Assembly (NCBI RefSeq): GCF_964340395.1
Contig: NC_135560.1
Location: forward strand, 18,091,098 to 18,155,097
Source: Glandiceps talaboti
Lineage: Eukaryota; Hemichordata; Enteropneusta; Spengelidae
Length of the DNA: 64,000 nucleotides
Direction: 5' to 3'
Below, in pieces: positions 44,986 through 60,180 of this stretch (its first letter is position 1; each line of letters begins with the position of its first letter). The translations under genes were made by a program, and so were the position numbers. The notes under the pieces were generated by a model. It searched no databases, was not told the DNA's origin, and saw only the letters and a program-made list of their open reading frames with translations.

Positions 44986-46981
44986 ATTTATATTGCCATA
45001 GCACTGTAATTGGTAAAATTCAATAATTTTCCAAAAAACGTATTAAGATACATAGGAGCATGATAAACTAATATCAAGTTGGTGTAATTATAAAAATTTA
45101 TCAGATAGTGTATTAAAACGAGATCTGAATATCATAGTTTATATATTAGTACTGTGAGGTATAGGAAGGTTTTCTGTGACGTTTGAGATTGTTTTAATAG
45201 TGACATTACCTTCAATTTCATTGTCTGTATTAAAACTATATTTCTAGTACGGTTAAATAGTGTTTCCCGTTTTTTACTTTGCCAAATTATTTGTTTGATT
45301 TTACAGTGTGTGAATGTAATTATTACTTGTATTTGTGTCTATTGTTCATGGGAAGAGTTTTTTTTAAATTTGTAAAATGACATATACTGAAATATTTCTG
45401 TACAACAGTATCAAATATAGTCATAAATAGTAACAAGGTGTATGGCTGTGTTTATTTATTGAAGACTAAGCTGTTACTCATATCGTCAGTGAAACTTTGG
45501 TGAATTCAGATTTCCGTTCTCACTAAGAATATGATGATATGGTGAGTTCTACATGTATGTACCAGTGATTACTTGCATTTATACATACACAAACTGTTGA
45601 TATTTGCACTGCAGTGTAATATTGTAAACATTATTGCATACCTGTATACACAAGTGTGGACATTCCATATACATGAAATAGTGTGACCAGTTATATTTGA
45701 TAAAATTTGCAGTTCAGGCACACGTAATGACAGAACCCCAGGAGATGAGAGTACCAGTGTGGATAATGTATTTCTACTCATGCTTGTGGTGTTCTCGGTA
45801 CTGTTGCATTAGCTTTATGAACTGATTACACTGCAAGTAAATATGCAAATACCCTGACTATTATCAAACGAGCAGTCATGTGTCACCAAGTTCTGTTTAC
45901 CATCATACATAACTTCCATTTAGAACAAAACCCATATTTATTCAGGGCATTGGAATCAGGCTGGGTTCCTTTACCAATGGCTGTCCAACAGAATGGGTGA
46001 GAATTTTATCAAATAAGGTCAGTTTTAAAAATAGCCAAAATTGCAACCGTTCATATATATTCACCATAACATGGGAGGTAGAGCGCTCCTCCTTGCCAAC
46101 ACTGAGGGCGCCTATCACGTCGCCATACAATCTTGCATCTGCACTTTAGAATATCGTGTATTATATTTTGTTGACATATGCCAAATGGCACGAATGTCTC
46201 ATTTGTATAAGTCTGCACATATGTTCGTGCGCGCGTATGCACGCACAAACAATTTATCTGCATGCTCTTTGAAATTGTATTCATCTGCAAAGCAATTACA
46301 TGTAAACTTTTGGGAAAATCTCAAATAAAAAGGGTCGCTCCACAAATGTAAACAATATTTACTTTGTTTGACCATCACTTCTCATGTTCTTTTATCCTTG
46401 ATCGTATTATCGTCACCTCATTACGCAAAGATAAAGATGTGTCGTGCATTTAAGTATATTGATACTTTTTGTATCTCTCTTTAATTCACTTTTCTACTCG
46501 TGTCATTGAATGTTTTTCACATTGACGAAAATCGTCATGTACTTCTACAATCCAGTCTTATAATGGTGAAAAAGTTTACAAACGTATTCACTGATAGACA
46601 TCTATGTCTTTTGCCAATATTGGGCGTTTCATTTCACCCCCCCCCCCCAACAACAAAATCATAGTTTTGCAATTATGATACATTCAATAATATTCGTGTA
46701 ATCATTGTACCATTCTTATGTGACAACACAAATGATACATAAGCTTATATGAATTCAAGCTGTGAATTTCAACATGACAGTCGTAAACTTGAACCCTTTG
46801 CTAGCAGTGCCAGTGGCAAATGCACAATTTTAGAAATGGGTGAAGTGAGTTTCAGAGTAAAATTCCACCCCTTCTCTCGAGAAAAACGTCACGTCTAGTC
46901 GGTAGTCATATCACACTTCAAACGTTGGTGACGCTCTTTACCGTTGGCGTTGTAACGCCTCAGTGGTTGGAATGAGTTGTT
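44986..46981. other. Gene-free stretch downstream of METTL27-like gene
   Basis: No conserved frame recognised. A poly-C run occurs near 46639. The stretch before 46981 should include the METTL27-like 3' UTR; no clear minus-strand AATAAA close to the stop was found. Confidence 0.4.
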
Positions 46982-48777
46982 CTATAACACTCTGTACGCT
47001 ACAAAGTACCCAACTTCTTGCTGTAAAACATTTTCAAGCTGATATTTTTCGACTTCTTCTAGAATCTTCCTTTCCAGTAAAGAGTTTAGTATTGGTCCTT
47101 CAACACGGAACAGTGCCTTGGCACGAACGGCTATACAAATCAATCCATCTGAAAATATTACATACATGGTATGTAAATAAAAAGTACACTATTAATTACA
47201 ATTACATGAAAAGCATCATTGATATTTAATTGCTTGTTCGGCTCCTTGTCCCTTTCAATAGGAACGATACAAAATAAATGTAGTTTCGACTACTCTGAAA
47301 CGGTAGATTTATTCAAATCCGACATAACTTTCGAATTAAAGCTTTTAGATGTAAACAATACACAGAGGTTCTCTCTCCGTATAATTCCAAAAAAAAGTTA
47401 TGAAAACTTACACCAACACCAAAGTAAAGTGTTTTCTGTATGTACCCCAATCGTTTATAGCATCCATATCACGTGCAAAAGTATACTGTTTCATTTGCTA
47501 ATTGACCACATTAGAAAGGCCACATTCTAGGCTTGTAAATAAACCAGTAGAAACAGTATAATTTTACACTTGATATGAATGCTATTAATGAGTGTAGCAC
47601 AGAGAAAGTGCTTTACTTCAGTGTTACTGGTTGTAAAATGAAAATGTAAATTTACAGTCCAAGAAATGACACTTTCACAAATTTACTAGACTACTGTATA
47701 ACAAGTATCCCAGGTATGGAAAATCGTACCTTTTCTGAGAATTCTTACAAACTCAGTAAAACATGTGTCGTCAAGATGGCCATCTAAGAATCCACCAGCA
47801 CATACTATAGCATCATACGTGTCTGAAATAAATATTGAAAAACTTATTCAGAAAATGCTCATCTCAGAATTGATATTACATTCAATATACTAGTATACTA
47901 CTTGGAGATTTACTTGTGTGCGTAGGGGGCGGGGTGAGGGAGGACAGAATTACAACAGTGAATATTCAACATTAGGTAAAATGTATTCCATGATAATAAT
48001 GACGGGGAAATAAACGACAACAAAATAAGCAGGCGCATCCGTAGACTGTAAGATACGTCATATCGTTCCGCCCTGACAGGCCTCCTCTCACCGTGGGAGG
48101 GGTTGACCGATGTGTGAGGGCGCCCTGTCACGCGTCACGGCGTACCTTATACTGAATCCGATGAATCACGAGACTATTAAAGATTACAAAGTGTGATGAT
48201 TGATAAATTTGTACTATAGTAGCACATGAAAGTGACACAAGCTGGTCGATGAGTTTATGAGCATGAGCTATTTGATTCGACGAGAAACATCTACATAAAA
48301 CCAGCCAACTATACTAGTAAACTGTCATTTTGATCACAAATTCGGCTTGTGATCCTTTGACTTTTATTTATTGAAAACAGGTTTCGATATTTCATGTTAC
48401 ATGACGTCACAGACCACCATTTTCACTTGGCATTTTTAATCACAATTGTGCCCTTTATGTCATATATATTTCACCATTTCTTTATTACCTTCTTTAATTC
48501 CTTCAATTTGATCAGCCCCAAGTTTGGCACAAATTAACTTCTTATATACACACTTTTCTGCGGCTTGATTTAATAGTATTTGCGATATGTCTATGGCTTC
48601 AATATCTCTGTATCCATAACGGTTTAACTGTAATTAACAACAGGAAGTGCAAATATCACAAAAAGTGTCCTTAAATCGAGAATAGTATAATGCTTTCCAT
48701 TTTAGATTTGAAGTTTTTACTTTTTTTAATATCAAAATAATTTTATTATCTAAACATTTCTCTAAATTTACTCTGTG

Positions 48778-48835
<58 letters not shown>

Positions 48836-50225
48836 CACACACACACAGAGACACAGACACACACTTTGAAAAATTCTTACCTCTTGACCGACGAGACCAG
48901 TGCCAGCAGCACAATCCAGAATTCTAGCATGTCTGTCTGTCATTAGTTTGGATAAGCCTTCAGCAGTATACCTTGGGGCGTTCCATCCCACAGACTCTAG
49001 ATCCTAGATAGACGGGTAACGTGTTAATATTTGCATTGTTTAAAATCTAGTCATGGTTCTTGTCTGTGCAAGTACGGTCGTCAGTCGTACGTTTTAGCAT
49101 GTATAATCATCAACATATAATACCAACATTAAAAAAATACCAAATAGATGAGTTGGTGCTTTTATCTTGCTCTTTGCCGCATCTGCGTATCGCTTTAATG
49201 TAGTCAACGTAATTCAAAGGTTATTACAACCAAGATAACTGTTTTGTCCAAGTACAGTGACAGTGTACGCAAAGCAACTGAACCAATCGTCAATTTATTT
49301 CTTTAACTTTGCCGCTTAGTGGAAACATCATTGAAAACAATTGTAACGTGTACCAATGATGATTGTATTTGCTACAGACAGAAGTTACAATGTAACACAG
49401 TATTTGCTACAGACAGAAGTTACAATGTAACACTATTTGCTACAGACAGAAGTTACAATGTAACACTATTTGCTACAGACAGAAGTTACAATGTAACACT
49501 GTATTTGCTACAGACAGAAGTTACAATGTAACACTGTATTTGCTACAGACAGAAGTTACAATGTAACACAGTATTTGCTACAGACAGAAGTTACAATGTA
49601 ACACTGTATTTGCTACAGACAGAAGTTACAATGTAACACTATTTGCTACAGACAGAAGTTACAATGTAACACAGTATTTGCTACAGACAGAAGTTACAAT
49701 GTAACACTGTATTTGCTACAGACAGAAGTTACAATGTAACACTATTTGCTACAGACAGAAGTTACAATGTAACACTGTATTTGCTACAGACAGAAGTTAC
49801 AATGTAACACTATTTGCTACAGACAGAAGTTACAATGTAACACTGCATTTGCTACAGACAGAAGTTACAATGTAACACTGTATTAGCTACAGACAGAAGT
49901 TACAATGTAACACTCACATACATGGTTTATTTGGTGAAGAAATGGTTTGAGTAATGCCTCAGACATTCTGTCTGAGATTAACTGAATCTGGTTTCGAGTT
50001 GTCTTCAAACGGAAAAAATCCACGATTGATGTTGATAATGAGACTGTACTTTACGTCACATTTGCAATTGATCTTGGCTGTATATATCATACAAAACACC
50101 TTCTACATATAGTTCTGTACCTTATCATAGTCTGTACTCCATTTATCGTAGAAATTTCTCACTTCTTCTGGTGTTCTTCCCGGAATCAAAATATCTGTCA
50201 ATCTTTTGGCGGTGACGTCATTCAT
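46982..50225 (-). CDS. METTL27 (WBSCR27)-like SAM-dependent methyltransferase
   Basis: Five coding exons on the minus strand: 50225-50121, 49003-48881, 48627-48489, 47822-47730, 47148-46982; about 208 residues (human METTL27 245). Class I methyltransferase fold: N-terminal helix with NFYDKWSTDYDKDLESVGW, typical of the WBSCR27 group; motif I ILDCAAGTGLVGQE (about residues 61-74) for S-adenosylmethionine binding; acidic residue after the second strand in IEAIDIS; motif IV-like YDAIVCAGGFLDGHL; post-motif LRKDGLICIAVR; C-terminal helical segment. Phases match at every junction and motif order is intact, so the gene is probably active. Substrate unknown. A non-coding first exon may end at donor CTAAG|GTAGGT near 52813 (minus). 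Introns hold two tandem repeats. Confidence 0.85.
48777..48866. repeat. (AC)n(AG)n compound microsatellite
   Basis: AC, AG and mixed ACAG dinucleotides in METTL27-like intron 2, starting about 15 bases inside the intron from the exon 2 donor at 48880. On the transcript this is GU- and CU-rich. Confidence 0.95.
49364..49913. repeat. 33-35-bp minisatellite, 16 units
   Basis: Sixteen tandem units TTTGCTACAGACAGAAG-TTACAATGTAACACT in two lengths: with or without GT (ACTGTATTT, 35 bp, or ACTATTT, 33 bp). Each carries an inverted repeat, GTTACA-A-TGTAAC. In METTL27-like intron 1. Confidence 0.95.
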
Positions 50226-52900
<2,675 letters not shown>

Positions 52901-53157
52901 GCACGCGTTGACATAGAACACCTTTACGTTGTTATGGGTTACGTTTCCAATACCTAGGGTCGGCGTTGAGTTTACACCTACTGCGTTGTTATCGCCATGA
53001 CGTCATGTAAATAATGTGGAAACCTGACCAAGTATCTCAATTGTATGAAAGGTTATGTATATTTTCGTACAGTGTATATACAAAATGAACAACACGACAT
53101 GTTTTATAGCTGGATGTTATGACCGGTTATTCGCTCTAACTGCTATAGCGAATAAGA

Positions 53158-53335
53158 GCGCCTGCGCAAATACTTGTCCCTAGTGAGTATGCTTTTGATT
53201 AGATTAAAAAATAGACATCTCCAATTTAATGTACATTTCGTGAGTACATAGGAACTAACGCCTGCGCAAAAAAAAGCATTCCCCAGTGAGTGTTCTCTTG
53301 ATTGGATAGAATAGTGCATCTTCAATTGAAAATAC
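53158..53335. repeat. Diverged ~105-bp tandem duplication
   Basis: CGCCTGCGCAAA ... CCCTAGTGAGT ... TTGATTAGAT ... CATCTCCAATT at 53158-53225 recurs at 53260-53335 with about 80% similarity by eye. Both copies carry TGCGCA, an NRF1-like half site. Confidence 0.75.
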
Positions 53336-53494
53336 AGTTTGACCTGAAAAAAAATGACCCCATTATTCTAGGTCACTATATTAATACAATAAAGGTTGCC
53401 ATGGATCTCTTTTTAGACAAGAAATGGAAATATATCACACTTCTCTTGGCATGCCAGCACAAAGGAAAGAAATTTGAATAATTATCCCGGGTTC

Positions 53495-53640
53495 TTGCAT
53501 TAGTGCTAGTAGTGTATCTTATCAATGAGTCATAAGGATTACATAGGATCATTTTTTTTTGTTCTGGACCAACTTTTTCCATAGCTCTTTCTGACGACTA
53601 TTTTCACACCTAGATGTTAATCCTATTCCAAGCTAGGCCT
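53495..53640 (+). repeat. Dispersed repeat family C, copy 4
   Basis: Contains CTTATCAATGAGTCATAAGG, TAGGATCATTTTTTTTTGTT, TCTGGACCAACTTTTTCCAT and GTTAATCCTATTCC. Same orientation as the copy at 25331. Confidence 0.6.
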
Positions 53641-54804
53641 TCAATTTACGAGATAGTTACATTTACTGTTCCCCATGGTTCAACTTACGAGATAGTTATA
53701 TAAATTTACTGTTCCCCATGGTGTAATGTTACTGTGTTTAGGGGACGGGGATGTTTCTACATGACTTCGTCTATCACGATGACAATTTCAATTTGATGAA
53801 TAACGAATATTCAAAATAGATATCATTTTAATGGATCTTTCAGTTCAGTTACAAAAAAATCATAGTCCCTTTAGTACAGTCTGAACTTATACAGTGACTG
53901 TATATGTAGACATTTAGTCTAAAATATATTGTGTTAGATGAAAACCAGTAACACTTTACATTTAAAATGACCATTTGATTTTCTGACCACATTTTTCGCA
54001 GTTTCCGATGTTGCATAGATCGCACACTATTTTACCTCTTTCTAGTTTATTGTAGTATTTCAAGGGAATGTAAACTTGTATTTCTTGTTAAGATTAGGAT
54101 TACTTCTATTCCAACAAGTTGGTGTTTGTTAATTTTGGGTTTTTTGTCTAACCAGGCTTCTTTTCTTATCATGGAAAAATTTTGAGAAAAAAAAGTTTAA
54201 GAAAATGAATCAGCAACAAAGTAAATCCTCATTTGCTCCACATCACCAATCCATATCTATGGATAAACAAGGCTCAGTTGTGGCTACTGTTTATGTTGGA
54301 TTTATGTGAAAACTATTCTCAGACTAGCGCCCTCATACACCGATGATAGGGTATACACTCCCCCCCCCCCCCCCCGTGCATGTTTGTTGAGAGGGCATCG
54401 CTAACTTTATCAGCGTTTAGGGTGGATATGATACTACACGTAAAAATGTAATCTTTACCCTAACTTTGGTTATTATTTACTGTGGATTATACATGTATAT
54501 GATTATAAACTATAGCATAGGATTCCTAATGGAAATATCGTCATTGCATTATGCATATGAATATTACAAAATACAGTACTCGCAGTTCGCCATACAAAAT
54601 AGATTGTTTGATTGCACAATCGTCTGCACGATTGCACGATTCACCCTACTTGCACTCTGGTCATCTCACGATCTTATGGTTACAGCGCCAACAACGACGA
54701 ATCTGTCTGTCCGTGCGTGATCAGAGCTTCTAGAATAAATTATTGATTACGACCTATGAACCTGGTGATGACGAAACGAAACTAAACAAATCCCCAGACG
54801 AACA
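53641..54804. other. Gene-free stretch
   Basis: Two near-identical 40-bp blocks (TTACGAGATAGTTA ... TTTACTGTTCCCCATGGT) at 53646-53730 and a poly-C run at about 54361-54375. No domain-bearing frame. Confidence 0.4.
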
Positions 54805-54932
54805 GAAAGTGAAAGTGAAGATATGCTAGATAATATTTTCATTTAAAATACCCTGCAAAGGCCTGTCTGATTTTGGCGCCCAAAGGATATAAGCTTACGC
54901 AGTGTTACGCTTTCCTGATTTCGTATATAAAT
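54805..54932 (+). promoter_or_regulatory. Candidate promoter and first exon of the 56.6-kb gene
   Basis: GAAAGTGAAAGTGAAG at 54805-54820 matches the IRF-element consensus (tandem GAAANN). A TATA-like GATATAAG is at 54886-54893, and a donor AAAT|GTAAGT at 54932/54933 can pair with the acceptor CCTGTTTTCAG at 56587 just upstream of the start codon. This suggests a short non-coding first exon of about 20-30 bases. Inferred from signals only. Confidence 0.4.
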
Positions 54933-56229
54933 GTAAGTATGAGTTGCTTTATTTACTGGTATTATGTCGCCGCTTTCCTTCGAACTACTTTTGTATACGT
55001 AACATTTAAGACGTGTGTTCAACTAACAAGATTCAAGGCTTAAATGCAATTGCAGTATTATTAACGGTAGGTACACTGACTGTTGACTGTTATGTCTCAA
55101 ATTCCCGATTTCCTGATTTTCCTAAAGACCAAAAACATGTCTACATGTTATTTTCTCCATTCTCATAACAGTGGTTGCCAGTTACAATATAATCCTTTAT
55201 TCTTTAAATACAAATGAATTATATCAGGATGTTGTAATTCATACAACTGACAGGCCAATAAACACTGAGTTTTTATTACTCTCAGCTGCTTGTCCTCAAG
55301 CCTCAGAGCCTATGGTTTTGTAAAATACAGATGTCTAAAGGTCACATCAACAACAGTACTAGTGTCACATTTTAGGACCGATTCGTTTGAATGGGGTGGG
55401 TGGGGGTAGAGGAAATAATGATCAAAGTTATTGGAACCATTACCAGTGTACGTCCATGTTAATAGTCACATTCTGTAGTCCATAAAATGAAAAGAACTCC
55501 GTTGAGGTTGATTGTGTAAATGCCATAAAAATCATAGATACTTATCTCCAGGATTATAATGAAAACAAACAAATATCACAAGCGACAGATGTCAGTGTGG
55601 GTTAGTTTCTATATGTGAAATACAATGAATTGCATTGACTCCAAACGCAAAACACATATGCGAGAATAATGAGTTTGTTTGAATGTGAAGCACAAATCAA
55701 TGTTAAGTCTGTAAAATTATCGCCTTTAGTCTTTCGAAGTTCAGGATCATCATAAAGGGGTTCATATAAAAATGCCACCATGGTACCAGAACACCTCCTG
55801 AGAAATCTACAATCTGAATTGTCTTATGAGAATTTCAGTTCACCTTTTATTTTCAATCGTCCACTGTAAAACCCTTCCTTCCCAATCTTATTTATAACTT
55901 TTACCTCACTTCTGCCGAGCAACGTTTTTTAATTTTTTTTATCTTAACCCCCTCCCCTTTCCATATGAAATGGTTGCCCCCTACGATGTAAATCCCTTCC
56001 AACCGTAACAGTATAGTAGTAAATGAGTACAAAAACCGACCGTTGGAATGTTAGACTAGTTTTGCACCTCTGAGGGTTTTTTCAACGATCTTCAACCCCT
56101 TCCAACTGTGGCATTCGTATCCCCCAAACGGCCAAATTAATACGAGGAATCATCGACAAACTGCCTTCGAGTGTAGGTAATTTTACAAAAAATTGTGTAA
56201 CTCGGATGCCAACATGGTTTCTAACTAAA
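54933..56229 (+). other. Probable leader intron of the 56.6-kb gene
   Basis: Bounded by the inferred donor at 54933 and acceptor near 56587. No coding sequence recognised. Confidence 0.35.
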
Positions 56230-56545
56230 CCACATCCTGTGAGTGGAAGAGTAAATGGTAACGATACTGTGTAGGAACTAGACTATGTGAGTGAAGGTGT
56301 AAATGGTAATGATACTGTATAGGAACTAGAGTGTGAGTGGAGGTGTAAATGGTAACGATACTGTATATGAACTAGACTGTGAGTGAAGGTATAAATTGTA
56401 ATGAAACTGTATAGGAACTAGACTGTGAGTGGAGGTGTAAATAGTAACAATACTGTATAGGAACTAGAGGGGAGATGTAAATGGTAACGATACTGTATAG
56501 GAACGAGAGGGGAGATGTAAATAGTAACAATACTGTATAGGAACT
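56230..56545. repeat. ~48-bp degenerate minisatellite, about seven units
   Basis: Units GTGAGTGGAGGTGTAAATGG, then TAACGATACTGTATAGGAAC and TAGACT, with length variation. The array ends about 75 bp before the start codon at 56622, in the inferred leader intron. Confidence 0.9.
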
Positions 56546-56621
56546 AGACTAGTGTAACTCTGACTTTGCTATATATCCTGTTTTCAGTTGAAATACTCAG
56601 ACCATTATACAACTCTCCAAC

Positions 56622-59600
56622 ATGGCGGACAGTAAAGACAACCTCCTGTCATCCATCGACGTTATTTTGAAAGCGTTCGGATCCGGCATGGCTACTGTCG
56701 ATTGGAAGAGTATGTGTAGCACGTTTCTGGAATTTTGGGAGTTACTTCAAACCCTTACCACGGCTTCAGAGGAAAGTATTGCCGTGAGACATAAGGCTTA
56801 TACAGCTGTTTTTCAAGTGAAAAATTCATTGCAAGACATTCTCGACGAATCGTCTACGCACAGGTATGACTTCTGTATAGTCTGGTTGAAAATAGTAATA
56901 CATTAACACGGATAGCAAGATAATGACGTACATAATTATGTGATTTTGATATAAAACAGTGTAATATTTCACAGTTTGTTTACTTAGTTCAATTGGGTCA
57001 GGCAAAGCACAGACTTGTCTGTGGGCAAAGGTGCCACCTCTCTGTGTTTTATCATGTCTTTTTGCAGACGATAAGAGGCATAATATTCGTACATGTAGAA
57101 AATTGCGTATCATCGTTGTTGTGTGATTGTAGGCCGTGTGTGGGTATTCATAGGGATTTCAGTCATAAATGAAGCAATCGTTATTAGTCTTTGAAAACAT
57201 GTCAAACAGAAGTAGTAAGTGATAAGGAGTTTAATGTTTGTTTGTTTGTTTGTTTGTTTATTTGCTTTGTTTGTTTGTTTGTTTGTATGTTTGTTTGTTT
57301 GTTTGTTTGTTTGTTTGTTTGAAGGGAATTGGATGAAAATTGGCCGAATTAGATAAAAACAAGCTTATCCTGAGGTGTACACACTACTAAATTAACATTT
57401 TCACTCGAATTTAGTGTAGGGTTTATCATTCAATTACATTTTTACATGTTGATGTCTATCCGTGGGTTCAATGTTTTTTTCCACCGTTTCAAAGATCACG
57501 TGTTATCGTCATTATTAATCTTTGGTTTTTTAATCCCCCTCTAGATCGACCCATCAACAATCTTTCGACATATTCAACCGTATGGAAAACTTGATCAGAT
57601 TCGAACAAACAAGTCTAGACCAGTTTCTGTCCGAACACAGTCTGTCACAATATCGTGAACTCTTTGCAGCAGAGGGGATTGTTTACGCTGGAGAGCTATT
57701 GGATGCACCTAACGTTGAAGAAATTTGCAAGTCGAACATGAAAACTGTACCATTCAATCGAATGCAAAAGGCGATCAAACGAATGAGTTAGTATTACAAT
57801 ATTAGAGCATATAGATGTATAGACTTAGTAAGTGGAATAAACAAAATTATTTAAAAATTAGTTAGGCCCCAGACCCCCCACCCCCACCCCTTCTAACTTA
57901 ATTGACCAAATTTGATAATTGCTCAGAAAGCCAGGACAATCATTTTCAAATCAGTATGCAGTGTAAGTAGTAGTATATTTTGAATACGAAGTCAGCGTGT
58001 GGTGAAGGATAATTTACTCTTTCAGTAACACGTTAATGTATTTTAGTGCCATGCAGTTACCATAGCGACAATTCTTCCCTTTCTCGATTTGACATTTTTG
58101 GAAATATTTGTATTTAGAGGTACAAAACAGACGCCATTAGAGTTACATTCATTAAAAGTAAAATCGTTTTTGTCTAAAATGGTTCACTCCCATCCCCACA
58201 CTGAAAGAATCTATTTTTATCCTACATTGAACTATTGATCTCGCCTCTCATTGATTGTACTATGTGTTTGAACAAACATAATAAATCGAACACAATGCGA
58301 ATGACTGAACATGCAAGTTAATAAGACCATGCCAACCAATTTAAACAAATTCTTGGTAAAATGACTTTCACAGCCAACACTGGCATGAAAAGCGATCTGT
58401 TTTAGTTTCGTTGCATGCAAAATAGTGATATGCATTGCAACTATATACTAGTCCGTGTATACCCATGTTCGACCTGTTTCGAGCGCTTCGTGTATAAACC
58501 CATACCCCGTGTTTGCTTTGAGCTGTCCCTATGGTTACACACGGACGAGTATCATGTTATGCCATTAAAGAAGGATAATATATATTTACATATATTGAGT
58601 AACCATGGTTACTAAAATGTATTCTTTCATTCTTAAAACAGATAGATACCGTGAATATATTCAAACCCAATTGGAAGGTGATATGAAAGCCATGGAAGCC
58701 AGGTTTTCGGCATCATCAGATGTAATTCACCGAAAACTTCTCAGCTTTATGGAAATTTTGGAGCCAGTCATACAAGAAATAGCTGAAGTGGTCAAAGATG
58801 AAACCAAACGACTAGTACTCATTACTGGTGCAGCCGTATTTACAGTGGTCATGCTAGGTTTATCCGTGGCATGTCCAGGAGTCGGTTGTCTGTGTTTTGG
58901 AATAAAAGGCCTGATCACTGTCTTCTCAGCTGGCACCCTTACTTGTGCAGCTGCAGCCCCACCTGTTGCTGCCACTGCGGTTGGGGTAACAGGATTGGCA
59001 GCTACAGGTGCAATCACTGCTGTTGGAGGCTATGGCATTCACAAAGTAAGGAAAGGTGAGCCGTTTGTTTATGAATAAAAACACCACAATCATCTTATTC
59101 TTGATTAAATACAGGACTGCTTTTTAGAATTGATTCTCAGCCTACTCTGGTAAAATATTTTTCTATAGTGGTCTCGGATAGAATCAACTAACATCCACTG
59201 TCTTGTTAGTTGCCACCGTATACATTTGGCACAGAGACTTGTATTTATGTTAATAAAGCTTCTTGAGACAGTAACACTGAGATAAGTCTCAGGACTAGCA
59301 TATACAAAATAGGAGAACGGGAGCCCTGTATGGCTACAACGGTTTATGTTTCGGCCTAGTCATTAATATTTTTGTTATTATGGGATGTTTTCCTTTTTTT
59401 TCAAATTGAAGGTGGCTACCATCATAAAGACACTCACATTTCACAGTTATAGTTTATGGGGGTTTTCCTCTCGTTGAATTGAATGGAACACTACAACATC
59501 TTTTACTTGAACTTCAGTTTGTTCCTTGTTCATTACTTTCTTATTTTCTTTAATATCATTACAGATAAGCAGGAACATTTAGACCAACTACAAGATACAC

Positions 59601-59848
59601 AGTCAATGGTGACAGGATGGCAACAAGCCTTGCATACACAGTTCTTGCATTGGCGGGAACTCGTTGGCACATTCAAATGTCTCTTTGAAGAATTATCCAG
59701 AAACCATGAACAGTACAAGGACCAACAAGACGACTTGGAACTGTTGCTTGGTAGAACCAAGGATCTGTTGAAGGACGCGATTGTACAAACTGAAACATTT
59801 GAAAAATTAGTAAGAGATTTGAAAAACAAGGAAATCGAAAGGGTATAA
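56622..59848 (+). CDS. Uncharacterised protein: SAM-like domain plus glycine-rich hydrophobic double segment (gene A)
   Basis: Four coding exons: 56622-56863, 57545-57786, 58642-59055, 59565-59848; 393 residues, all phases consistent. Residues 1-100 are helical, with no known signature. Residues about 105-161 (LDQFLSEHSLSQYRELFAAE ... NRMQKAIKRM) look like a SAM-type five-helix domain. Residues 163-218 are amphipathic helix. Residues about 219-294 are hydrophobic and Gly/Ala-rich, forming two segments joined by CPGVGCLCFGIKG. Residues 300-393 are a charged coiled-coil-like tail. This order (helices, Gly-rich membrane hairpin, helices) recalls apolipoprotein L or other membrane-inserting proteins, but no shared motif proves it. 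No signal peptide is visible. The exon 2 donor (A|GTTAGT) is unusual. A paralogue lies tail to tail at 61414-63242. Function unknown; a membrane-active role is inference. Confidence 0.8.
57232..57320. repeat. (TTTG)n repeat
   Basis: GTTT tetranucleotides in intron 1 of gene A. Confidence 0.95.
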
Positions 59849-59871
59849 TGTTTTTGTAAATGTGCATCAGA

Positions 59872-59877
59872 AATAAA
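59872..59877 (+). terminator. Polyadenylation signal of gene A
   Basis: AATAAA 23 bases after the stop codon, followed by T-rich DNA; implies a very short 3' UTR. Confidence 0.5.
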
Positions 59878-59964
59878 CGGTTCAAACTTTTGCTTTCTTT
59901 GTTAAAGAAAACTTCAACCCATTATCATTTAAAAGCAAGAAAACAATCATTGGTCACGTATACA

Positions 59965-60180
59965 TCTATGAAATAGAGGTCAAAATGTTATCAAAATGTT
60001 GCATTTTAGAATCCAATATGGCCGCCAAAACTGAGTCAACTCTATGGGAAAATACACTCTGGGAAAATAAAGATTGTTGTCGATTTCCTTGAAAACAAGC
60101 TTGTGGAACCCCCCACCCCCCCATTATTATTTCAAATGATCAGAAGCAAGTTTTCTCATGGTGATATTTGGAGAGATAAA
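59965..60180. repeat. Dispersed repeat family E, copy 2
   Basis: GAAATAGAGGTCAAAATGTT, then TTTAGAATCCAATATGGC, a C-rich tract (CCCCCCACCCCCCC), ATTATTATTTCAAATGATCA and TTTGGAGAGAT. Same order as 15200-15425. Confidence 0.65.

Noticed and set aside
58727-59017. Minus-strand Ala/Pro/Val-rich frame and plus-strand Cys/Trp-rich frame
   Set aside because: Both are shadows of the hydrophobic exon of gene A, whose own frame is supported by splice phases and the paralogue.
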